From assembly GCA_001468925.1 (NCBI GenBank), contig LDIX01000001.1, forward strand, positions 96,853 through 129,714: a stretch of 32,862 bases of DNA. Reading direction: 5' to 3'. The notes beneath the pieces are model-generated. The model was given only the letters and a program-made list of their open reading frames with translations. It searched no databases and was not told where the DNA came from. This DNA comes from a candidate division TM6 bacterium UASB340 (GTDB taxonomy: Bacteria; Babelota; Babeliae; Babelales; UASB340). Below, piece after piece: positions 5,773-12,707 of this stretch (within the stretch, counting starts at the first letter, position 1; every line of letters starts with the position of its first letter). A program made the translations under genes and the position numbers.

Positions 5773-7326
5773 GTGAAAAGAAATATGAAAAAAGCATATA
5801 AAAAGAAAAACAACCCGCTACTAAAATTTTTATTTACATTAATATCATTGTTTTTTTTGATTGTTGTTATTTCAGTTATCGCCTTTAGATTAAAAACGGC
5901 AGCAAAAAAACAACTTTTCGTAAAATCAACAGGTGCCACCGAACAAATTACAGTGTTCACACATGGCTCATTTGGTTCCGTTATTGGGCTTATTAACTTC
6001 TTTCAAGTTATAAAGGATGATATTTCCGGAACAACTTACAAAAAAACCGTATCTAAAATGAGAAATGACCCCGGATTTTATTCAAGTCAACCTATAATGC
6101 AAAAGGGTCTTGTTTCTATAAATCCATCATTTGATCTTAACTCTATATCAAATGCCCGTTACGCAGCATATCCATTAATTAAGGGTTACGATCAAATAGA
6201 GCAGAGCCTAAATCAAAACAGAATTAATAATCACTATTATACATTTGGATGGAGTGGGCTATTAAGTCAAAGTAGAAGACGAAAAGAAGCCATAAGATTT
6301 TATAATGCCCTATCTGAAGAAATAGATAGATATAAATTACTTGGGAAAAACGTACAAATTAAAATACTTACACACAGTCATGGCGGCAATTTGGCATTAA
6401 ACTTGGCTGCAGTACATGCCGTTATGAATAACTTTGAAAATATAGATCTATTAATTAACAATGCAATAAATGAAGATCAAAAAGAAGCCTATAAATTAAT
6501 GTATGAACAAATAAAAATATTACCCAAGAAGAGTTCTTTAACTATCTTAAAAGGTCAAAAATTTTTAGATTATTTTCCGGAAAAAAAAGATTTTAAAGTT
6601 AGTGAACTCTTGATGTTTGGATGTCCAATTCAACCGGAAACGGAACCTTTGGTTTTAAATAATTTTTTTGGGCATATTTATAATATTTATTCTGAAGAAG
6701 ATGTTGTTCAAGATATGGACGTATTTTCTACAAAAAAAGAAAGTAAAAAAAGATTAAAAATATTAAAAAAAATAGATATTAGTAAATTAAGAAATAAACC
6801 TGAAATAACTCAAATAAAAATTATGATAGAGAGAGATATTAGAAAAAATAAATTGGAATCTCAAAAAATATTTAGTCTTGCACAAACTGAAACAACCACA
6901 AATAATAGCAATCACAATGACGGTTTTATAAAAAAATTACTTTCAAATAAAGTTTTGTTTTCAAAAAAAACCATGGATCCATCGCATAAAGAAATGTGGT
7001 TTGTGTCATGGGAAAAATCAAAAAATAAAGATGCAAATGCGCTTGAAATAATACCGTGCGTCACATTTATGCCGTTAATATTAAATGCCGTAAAAAGTAT
7101 GTCCAAATTTACAAATGATATTGATATAAACCTGAGATTAACTGCCAGAAATTTAAAAGTTTATGCATTCAAGCACAAAGAAAAAATAAAAATGACCACA
7201 AATAAAATGACCGTACCAAGAAATTTAATAGATTCAATTAAAACAAAATTACTTGAATGGCGACCTGAAGATATTTCCGTTACTAAGCAATTTGATACGA
7301 TTAAAAACTATCAAGCTCAAAATTAA
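5773..7326 (+). CDS. Membrane-anchored alpha/beta hydrolase (lipase-like), 517 aa
   Basis: A single hydrophobic segment at residues 18-38 follows a very basic N-terminus, so the protein is probably an inner-membrane anchor with the catalytic domain outside. VFTHGSFGS (61-69) resembles the HG oxyanion motif after strand beta3, and LTHSHGGN (199-206) is the nucleophile elbow with Ser202, of the GxSxG class but His in place of the first Gly. A possible catalytic Asp or His lies in the downstream IYSEEDVVQDMD stretch (about 312-323). The C-terminal 150 residues are unassigned and basic. The start is GTG at 5773: CGGAGA lies six bases before it, whereas the internal ATG at 5785 is too far. The substrate is unknown. 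Confidence 0.7.
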   Translation: MKRNMKKAYKKKNNPLLKFLFTLISLFFLIVVISVIAFRLKTAAKKQLFVKSTGATEQITVFTHGSFGSVIGLINFFQVIKDDISGTTYKKTVSKMRNDPGFYSSQPIMQKGLVSINPSFDLNSISNARYAAYPLIKGYDQIEQSLNQNRINNHYYTFGWSGLLSQSRRRKEAIRFYNALSEEIDRYKLLGKNVQIKILTHSHGGNLALNLAAVHAVMNNFENIDLLINNAINEDQKEAYKLMYEQIKILPKKSSLTILKGQKFLDYFPEKKDFKVSELLMFGCPIQPETEPLVLNNFFGHIYNIYSEEDVVQDMDVFSTKKESKKRLKILKKIDISKLRNKPEITQIKIMIERDIRKNKLESQKIFSLAQTETTTNNSNHNDGFIKKLLSNKVLFSKKTMDPSHKEMWFVSWEKSKNKDANALEIIPCVTFMPLILNAVKSMSKFTNDIDINLRLTARNLKVYAFKHKEKIKMTTNKMTVPRNLIDSIKTKLLEWRPEDISVTKQFDTIKNYQAQN

Positions 7327-7428
7327 TTTTTAAATATCAGAAAAAAGTGGTAATTTTCTGACAAAATTGTATCCTATTTTTTTAATGAGAAATTAAAATT
7401 CAAAAATTGAGAGATTGTTTGGAGCTTT

Positions 7429-9903
7429 ATGTTATCTAAAAATTTAAACGTAAAGAGTTTTATACTCTTTTTTCTATGTCTTACATTTAATACAAATATC
7501 TTAAATGCAGATTTAAACGATAATTCAAATAAAATAAATAAAATAAAAATTTTTGGTAATAAACACGTAAAAAAATATTTAATAATAAATAAGTTGCCTT
7601 GGAAAGTCGGCGAAAATTTCGATGAAACAAAAACGGCAATGACTATAAATAACATATATTCACTAGGTTATTTCAAACAAATAAAAATAGAAAAAGAGAT
7701 CTTAAAAAATTCAAAAGTAAATCTATTTATTACCGTAGAAGAAAAAGATTTATTGGCAAATTTGGAGTTTGAAGGCAACAAAACAATAAGCTCCGATAAA
7801 ATACGAAAAGAATTGGCGCTCGATAAATTGATTACAATAGATGATGAAACATTGGAAAAAATTTCAACAGGCATTAAAAAATTGTATGCCGACGAAAGTT
7901 TTCATAATGTAAAAATTGAAACAAAAATAATTCCTGATGCCAAAATAGAAAAAAAATCTTCTGCCAAATTTATAATAACCGAAGGCATCAGATCGGTTAT
8001 TGTCAGTGTAAACTTTGTAGGCAACAATAAAATTCCGGATCGCAAATTAAGAAAAATGATTTCAACACGAGAAGAATGGCTTTTAGGATTTTTAGATGAT
8101 GCCGGTAAATATAAAAAAGACGACCTTGAAATGGATAAACACAGAATTGAATATATTTACAAAGATTTGGGATATCTTACAACAAGTGTGCCTAAAGTTG
8201 ATGTAGATTTTTCAGAACAAGATAAAAAAATTAAAGTTACATTTCATATAAAAGAAGGCGACCAATTTATTATTGCAAAAATAAATACGGTCGTTGACGA
8301 TGAAGTTTCCGACTCGGATCAGCGTGAATATATTACACTTGATGAAAACAAACCATACTGCCAATCAAAGATGTTGGAAACAATCACAAATCTAAAAAAT
8401 CTTTGGGGTAAATTAGGTTATATCAATGCTGACGTCTATCCGCAAGTAATTCCTGATGAACAAACCAAAACTGTTGAAATAAATTTTGACGTTGAAAAAG
8501 GCAAAAAAATATATGTAAACAGAATAGATATTTCAGGAAATACTTACACCAGAGATAAAGTAATAAGAAGACAAATTGATCTTGAAGAGGGAGATCTTAT
8601 TACAACCAAAAAATTAAACGCTTCACAAGCGAATGTTGAATATTTGAGTTACTTTGAACGAGGCGGAGTAAATTGGAAAATTCACAGGCTAAGCGAAGAT
8701 AAAGCAAATCTGGAAATGAACATAAAAGAAACAAAAACTGGAAGTGCAAATATCGGATTAACCTATGGTAGTGACAGGTTTAATCCACAACCATCGGTAA
8801 AAGTTCGCGGTAACATTGAAAAGAAAAATTTATTTGGATTGGGCTTTGACGTTGGAGGAACAATTCAAGCAAGCAGACACCATATTCAAGACATATCCGC
8901 AACATTTTTTGATCCGGCAATTTTAGATTCGGATTCATCTGTTTTTGCAACAATATATAAACGCTGGGAAGAATATGAGCAATGGACAAATGTTTCTGTA
9001 ATGCCAAAAGAAAAAACAACAGGAGGTAGCGGAAGATTTGGTTTTTACTTACCGCAACTTGATAAACGTTTACAATTTCTAACGGAACTTGGAATAGAAA
9101 GTATTTCAAATAATAAACCACAAGCCAAAGGTCCAAATGCAGCAATATTTGAACCTATTGTCAGACAAAAATTTCAAGAAGGAACTTTAGCTTGGCTTTG
9201 TTTTGATTTGATAAAAGATACGCGTAATCATAAGGTTTATCCAAATTCCGGATACAAAGCAATTTTACATACCAAGTTAGCACCACCTGCTGTGAATGAA
9301 GAATACAGTTTTTTAAAAGCAGAACTTGAAGGCAGCTGGTACACACCATTAATCGGAGATGACAATTTAGTTTTGGGTATGCATGCTAAATTTGGTGTCG
9401 TAGAACCTGTTGGCGGTACTTATTATATTACACAAACAGATTCGGATGGCATAGATTCAAAAGTTGAAAAAAGAAAAATTATACCTTACAAAGAATTGTT
9501 CAATATGGGTGGCCAAGATACGGTAAGAGGCTTTGTTTGGGGCAGTATCGGACCGGCATGGACTACAAGCCCAAATGATCAGAATGGTAGTCCAATGGGA
9601 AGTAAATATATGTTGCAATTTAATGCAGAGCTGATATTTCCATTGATTCCGGACTACTCAATGAAGGGGCATTTCTTCTATGATGCCGGTGCGGGATGGG
9701 ATACACCAAAAGATGCAATTACACAAGAAGATAGAGCTTACATAAAACGCGATAGATTTAAATTGCGTCATGCTGTCGGATTTGGGTTAAATTTAACACA
9801 ACCTGTTCCTGCAAAAATTGACTGGGGATATAAACTTGATAGAGACAAGGCTGCCGGTGAATCGCCAAGTGAGTTTCATATTAGTATGAATTATGCATTC
9901 TAA
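7429..9903 (+). CDS. bamA: BamA, outer-membrane protein assembly factor
   Basis: BamA is the core Omp85 insertase that folds beta-barrel proteins into the outer membrane. After a signal peptide (1-27) come five POTRA domains, recognisable by recurring KI.I.GN, FEGNKTI, VNFVGNNKI, KINTVVDDE and RIDISGNTYT starts over residues 36-430, then a 16-strand barrel. The lid-loop VRGF motif is at 699-702 within GGQDTVRGF. The protein ends in NYAF with the C-terminal Phe expected of a Bam substrate. The length of 824 aa is normal. The ATG is preceded by TGGAG. It is the best evidence that this organism is diderm. No skp or lpxD follows; a repeat-rich gap does. Confidence 0.95.
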   Translation: MLSKNLNVKSFILFFLCLTFNTNILNADLNDNSNKINKIKIFGNKHVKKYLIINKLPWKVGENFDETKTAMTINNIYSLGYFKQIKIEKEILKNSKVNLFITVEEKDLLANLEFEGNKTISSDKIRKELALDKLITIDDETLEKISTGIKKLYADESFHNVKIETKIIPDAKIEKKSSAKFIITEGIRSVIVSVNFVGNNKIPDRKLRKMISTREEWLLGFLDDAGKYKKDDLEMDKHRIEYIYKDLGYLTTSVPKVDVDFSEQDKKIKVTFHIKEGDQFIIAKINTVVDDEVSDSDQREYITLDENKPYCQSKMLETITNLKNLWGKLGYINADVYPQVIPDEQTKTVEINFDVEKGKKIYVNRIDISGNTYTRDKVIRRQIDLEEGDLITTKKLNASQANVEYLSYFERGGVNWKIHRLSEDKANLEMNIKETKTGSANIGLTYGSDRFNPQPSVKVRGNIEKKNLFGLGFDVGGTIQASRHHIQDISATFFDPAILDSDSSVFATIYKRWEEYEQWTNVSVMPKEKTTGGSGRFGFYLPQLDKRLQFLTELGIESISNNKPQAKGPNAAIFEPIVRQKFQEGTLAWLCFDLIKDTRNHKVYPNSGYKAILHTKLAPPAVNEEYSFLKAELEGSWYTPLIGDDNLVLGMHAKFGVVEPVGGTYYITQTDSDGIDSKVEKRKIIPYKELFNMGGQDTVRGFVWGSIGPAWTTSPNDQNGSPMGSKYMLQFNAELIFPLIPDYSMKGHFFYDAGAGWDTPKDAITQEDRAYIKRDRFKLRHAVGFGLNLTQPVPAKIDWGYKLDRDKAAGESPSEFHISMNYAF

Positions 9904-10197
9904 AAAAGTATAAAAATAATCGGCGGGCGATAGCCCAATGGCATCAACTTAAGCATTTAAAACTTACGGCATTAACCCATTGGGATGTTAGCTATGATAA
10001 CTTTTGAGTGTTTTGAACTCTCGGATAAGTCATCCCGGGCAAGGCCCCGGGATCTCTTTCTTGAACATTCAAAATTGCTACGCAACGCTTACTCGAATTT
10101 ATATAATTATACCAATATATAACTACAGTTAATAATCTTTTGTAATAAAATAAATAACCGACTTCCACATTTATTTGTCATCACAGGCGCTGATTCT
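9904..10197. other. Repeat-bearing intergenic region after bamA
   Basis: No gene is seen. It holds an inverted pair CCCAATGG (9934-9941) / CCATTGGG (9977-9984) around a 35-base loop, then the hairpin-plus-family-B module at 9990-10073, then about 120 bases of featureless AT-rich sequence up to the GIY-YIG element. Confidence 0.6.
9990..10073 (+). repeat. Composite repeat module: hairpin plus family B, copy 1
   Basis: AGCTATGATAACTTTT, an imperfect hairpin (GAGT 10006-10009 / ACTC 10017-10020), CGGATAA, then family B palindrome GTCATCCCGGGC...CCCCGGGATCTC (10029-10056), then TCTTGAACATTCAAA. The same order and most bases recur at 26609-26691. The differing base pair in the small hairpin is compensated there. 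Confidence 0.8.
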
Positions 10198-10257
10198 GTC
10201 ATCCTGGCCTGGCCTGTCCGCCGTAGCCACGTAGGCGAAGGCTGGAAGCCGGGATCT
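10198..10257 (+). repeat. Family B palindrome split by a nested family A palindrome
   Basis: GTCATCCTGGC at 10198-10208 and AAGCCGGGATCTC at 10246-10257 are the two arms of a family B copy. Between them lies a 35-40 base family A palindrome (GTCCGCCGTAGCC...GGCGAAGGCTGG), close to the one at 26530-26571. The family A insertion is therefore younger than the family B copy. Confidence 0.7.
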
Positions 10258-10269
10258 CTTTTTACACTT

Positions 10270-10614
10270 TCACTTTTTATAAATATTCCTATTCAAAATC
10301 CATTCATCATACTCTCTATCATTTGAATTAAAATATTTTTCATATAAATCATTCCATTCAGGATTATGTTTTTCTATCAATTCAAATTTCCATTTTTTAT
10401 GCCAGCGTTTTAACTGTTTTTCTCTTCTAATAGCATCATCGGATTGTTCAAATCGTTCAATATAAACTAATTTTTTAAGATTATATTTCTGGGTAAAGCC
10501 TTTTATTATGCCAAGCTTATGTTCAGTTATTCGACGCTTTAGATCACTAGTGATGCCAACATAAATAGTGCCATTTGGCCGATTAGTAATAATATAAACA
10601 ATATAAATTTTCAT
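10270..10614 (-). CDS. Solo GIY-YIG endonuclease (copy 2, element-borne)
   Basis: The 114-aa protein has an N-terminal GIY-YIG domain: YIVYII (4-9), IYVGITSDLKRR (17-28) with catalytic Tyr18 and Arg27-type residues, EH, then AIRREKQLKRWHKKWK with the catalytic Glu near 65 and the EKHNPEWNDLY signature (81-91). It belongs to the small stand-alone GIY-YIG proteins often misnamed UvrC-like; it has no UvrC domains. The C-terminus (NRNIYKK) is encoded by sequence that survives in the shortened copy at 26647-26783. The ATG at 10614 has no ribosome-binding site, but a promoter-like pair ends ten bases upstream, which suggests a nearly leaderless mRNA. A role in spreading the flanking palindromes is hypothetical. 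Confidence 0.88.
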   Translation of the reverse strand: MKIYIVYIITNRPNGTIYVGITSDLKRRITEHKLGIIKGFTQKYNLKKLVYIERFEQSDDAIRREKQLKRWHKKWKFELIEKHNPEWNDLYEKYFNSNDREYDEWILNRNIYKK

Positions 10615-10623
10615 AGTGATAGC

Positions 10624-10651
10624 ATTTTATAAGAAAAATGCGAATGTTCAA
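10624..10651 (-). promoter_or_regulatory. Promoter of the GIY-YIG gene (copy 2)
   Basis: On the minus strand TTGAAC (10651-10646), a 16-base spacer and TAAAAT (10629-10624). Transcription would start within a few bases of the ATG. Both boxes are kept in the shortened copy (TTGAAC and TAAAAA), and the -35 lies just inside the family B palindrome. Confidence 0.6.
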
Positions 10652-10657
10652 GACGGA

Positions 10658-10683
10658 GATCCCGGGTCCTTGCCCGGGATGAC
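10658..10683 (-). repeat. Palindromic repeat family B, copy at the 5' end of the GIY-YIG element
   Basis: On the minus strand GTCATCCCGGGCAAGG then ACCCGGGATC: an eight-base-pair GC stem with a short loop, followed by TCCGTCTTGAACATTC as at 26671-26689. Confidence 0.85.
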
Positions 10684-10939
10684 GCAACCTACGTTCTTAT
10701 GATATCCAAGAAACAAAGTTTTACTTCGGACAGTAATAGATGACACCCAAAAAGTTTATCATAGCAGCCTCAACCTTCACACCGCTTATGATGATAAATT
10801 TTAAATTCAATTTTCAAATTAACGATATTGAGCATAGCATTTGAATCTCAAACAAATTGCAATAAGCTACTTGTGATTTTTAAAAAAGTTTACTACACTT
10901 TGTGCCTTAATAAACTTTATATTTTAAAAGTGTAATAAC
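10684..10939. other. Intergenic region before the 10940 gene
   Basis: There is no gene. TTTATCATAGC (from 10755) and GCTTATGATGATAAA (to 10798) form an imperfect hairpin. It is followed by AT-rich sequence that must carry the promoter of the 10940 gene, but no convincing -35/-10 pair stands out. Confidence 0.5.
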
Positions 10940-11503
10940 ATGAAATATTTTTCTTATATATTTTTAATACTAATATTTTTTGCGCTGCAAACGGTTGCAA
11001 CGCAATTAGTTGCAGCGCAATCAAAGCATACATTAACAAAATCAGATATTAAAAATTTAACACCGGAACAAAAAAAAGAATTAGTCGATTTTTTTAAAGA
11101 AAAATATAAAACAATAGAGAACGAATCAGACAAAGAAGAAATTAAAAAACTTTTAGATTTTATAGAGTCAAATAACACCATTTCAAATTTTTCTAAAATC
11201 AAAAATGCAATAAAATATGCACTAACTCATACAATAACAAAAGCTGCAATATCTTTAATTTCGATAATTACCATTATTTATGAAATAAAAAAGATTAAAA
11301 ACAAAAAAGCTGATAAACTTTTAAATTCAAATAAAACAACTAATAGTTATGAACAAGTTATAAGAGAAATATTTGATGAAAAAGCTGATCCATGCTTATG
11401 TTTAAGTGACATGGAAGATTTAAAAAAATTTAAACAAGAATATCCGGATGCCAAATGTTACACTTATATTATTGATGGCACACCGGTTATGGTTAGTAAT
11501 TAA
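10940..11503 (+). CDS. Secreted/membrane protein of unknown function, 187 aa
   Basis: Family not recognised. A signal peptide or N-terminal anchor spans residues 1-27 (FSYIFLILIFFALQTVA). A charged helical region follows (about 35-80, TPEQKKELVDFFKEKYKTIE). A transmembrane helix lies at about 97-113 (ITKAAISLISIITIIYEI), then a basic stretch and a soluble tail of about 65 residues with Cys at 143, 145 and 162. The middle part resembles the next gene in spacing and residues (KE.Y..I.N....KE....LL, then a similar helix), so the two are probably old tandem duplicates. There is no clear ribosome-binding site before the ATG. It is the first of four plus-strand genes leading to mutL. Confidence 0.7.
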   Translation: MKYFSYIFLILIFFALQTVATQLVAAQSKHTLTKSDIKNLTPEQKKELVDFFKEKYKTIENESDKEEIKKLLDFIESNNTISNFSKIKNAIKYALTHTITKAAISLISIITIIYEIKKIKNKKADKLLNSNKTTNSYEQVIREIFDEKADPCLCLSDMEDLKKFKQEYPDAKCYTYIIDGTPVMVSN

Positions 11504-11533
11504 GTTTGATAGTAAAATAAAAAGCTGATAATT

Positions 11534-12091
11534 ATGCACAAAATATTAAAAAAAATATTTTTTTTAATTCTTATTTTCAAAAGCTATTCATTCGCTCAAG
11601 CTGAAAATAAACTTACTATAAAATCTGTAGATGTTCAGAATATGTTGATTGAAAAACTTGAAGAGATAAAATCGTCAGAAAGCTCAAAAGCAGATGCTAT
11701 AAGCGAACTAAAAAACAATCTAAAAGAAACATATGTTCAGATAGATAATGTGCAAGAAAAAGAATTATTAAATAATCTTTTAGCTCAACTTTCAGCTAAA
11801 AAACCGGAAAAATACACTATCAAAAGAACTATTTTAAAATCTATTGAACAATTTATTATACATTCGACACCAAAACTTATAATCTGTGCAACAATAATAA
11901 TAGTTCTATATCAACTAAAAGGAATAATATCAGCTGCTGAAACAATAGTATTTTTGGAACAAATTGATCAAATAGCAGCAACTATGAATTGGGGAAAATT
12001 TTGGGATGCATTTCCTTCGATTGCAACAACGGCAACAAATATTTTTAGTGGTATAGCCGGAGTCATTACAACAATAATCTCTTGGCTTTAA
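11534..12091 (+). CDS. Secreted/membrane protein of unknown function, 185 aa
   Basis: Family not recognised. Signal peptide residues 1-23 end in SYSFAQA, a good signal peptidase I site. Residues 30-90 are helical and charged (KLEEIKSSESSKADAISELK). A hydrophobic helix at about 112-128 (PKLIICATIIIVLYQL) aligns with that of the preceding protein. The last 50 residues are mildly hydrophobic and Ala/Thr/Ile-rich (FPSIATTATNIFSGIAGV), so a second membrane segment is possible, unlike its neighbour. It lies 30 bases after the 10940 gene and 28 before the OstA-like gene. It has no strong ribosome-binding site. Confidence 0.7.
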   Translation: MHKILKKIFFLILIFKSYSFAQAENKLTIKSVDVQNMLIEKLEEIKSSESSKADAISELKNNLKETYVQIDNVQEKELLNNLLAQLSAKKPEKYTIKRTILKSIEQFIIHSTPKLIICATIIIVLYQLKGIISAAETIVFLEQIDQIAATMNWGKFWDAFPSIATTATNIFSGIAGVITTIISWL

Positions 12092-12119
12092 TAATTTAAA
12101 ATAAACAAAGAGTAGTTTT

Positions 12120-12704
12120 ATGAATTTAAATTTTATTTCAAAAATTATTTTTATTTTCTTATTTTTTTCAAAATTGAATTTGTCAGCTAAACCAAACCCG
12201 TTTTCTAAAATAGAAATAAATAGTAATAGTGCTACAGTTTGCAAAGATTCGAAAATTAAAAATCTATTTAATTTTACATATCAAGAAAATGTTTTGGTAA
12301 AATTCGCTGACGATAGCACAGCAAAGGCTCAAGAACTTGAAGTTAAATTAAATACGAATAAAAACACTCAAGTTAATAAAGAAGTTAAAGACAACTTATC
12401 TTTAATAGAAAAAATTACTTTTAAAAAAAATGTCGTAGTTCAAAATGAAAATAAAACTATTTGCGCAGATATGGCTGTAATTTTTCCAAAATCTAAAATT
12501 TGCAAATTTGTAGGCAATGTTGAAATAAAACAAACTAAAATTAATCCAAAAGATATTCCCATAACAACAAAATGTGATCAAGCCAAACTTAATTTGATAA
12601 CGGAAGAAATAATTTTTACCGGTAGTGAAAATATTCCGGTATGCACAACAATATCACTTGACGGTTATCCTGAACTTATGAACCCAATTAAAAACAAAAA
12701 ATAA
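12120..12704 (+). CDS. OstA/LptA-like periplasmic protein (possible LPS transport)
   Basis: A signal peptide covers residues 1-23 (ending LNLSA). The mature protein shows the repeating beta pattern of the OstA/LptA fold: F.YQENVLVKFADDSTAKAQ, then ITFKKNVVVQNENKTICAD, then KICKFVGNVEIKQTK, then CDQAKLNLITEEIIFTG. Each is a strand pair of the form G/N-V-x-V followed by an A-x-x-A/L turn. In LptA such strands build the beta-jellyroll bridge that carries LPS across the periplasm. The length of 194 aa fits LptA. No lptB, lptC or lptD is in the window, so the gene symbol is withheld. Four Cys residues are unusual for LptA. It abuts mutL by three bases. Confidence 0.55.
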   Translation: MNLNFISKIIFIFLFFSKLNLSAKPNPFSKIEINSNSATVCKDSKIKNLFNFTYQENVLVKFADDSTAKAQELEVKLNTNKNTQVNKEVKDNLSLIEKITFKKNVVVQNENKTICADMAVIFPKSKICKFVGNVEIKQTKINPKDIPITTKCDQAKLNLITEEIIFTGSENIPVCTTISLDGYPELMNPIKNKK

Positions 12705-12707
12705 ATC

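Larger units (their letters stand above)
10198..10683 (-). mobile_element. GIY-YIG element with palindromic ends (candidate autonomous copy)
   Basis: The element runs from a family B palindrome at 10683-10658, through a promoter-like leader and the GIY-YIG gene (10614-10270), to a second family B palindrome at 10257-10198 in opposite orientation, which is interrupted by a family A repeat. The plus strand of 26647-26783 reproduces both ends, the leader and the last codons but not the body of the gene. No direct target duplications were recognised. Mobility is inferred from this pair of structures. Confidence 0.6.

Noticed and set aside
7337-7361. Hairpin TCAGAAAA/TTTTCTGA after the hydrolase gene as a terminator
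   Set aside because: The stem is only 8 bp, mostly A-T, and no T-run follows; it is too weak to call.
9161-9349. Minus-strand frames inside bamA (also 8780-9145) and similar frames inside other genes
   Set aside because: They are shadows of strongly supported genes, without ribosome-binding sites or recognisable domains.
10270-10614. UvrC (excinuclease subunit) annotation
   Set aside because: Only the GIY-YIG domain is present; the UvrBC, endonuclease V-like and HhH domains of UvrC are absent.
9904-10939. CRISPR array
   Set aside because: Repeats here are unequal, palindromic and irregularly spaced, with no regular spacers and no cas genes in the window.
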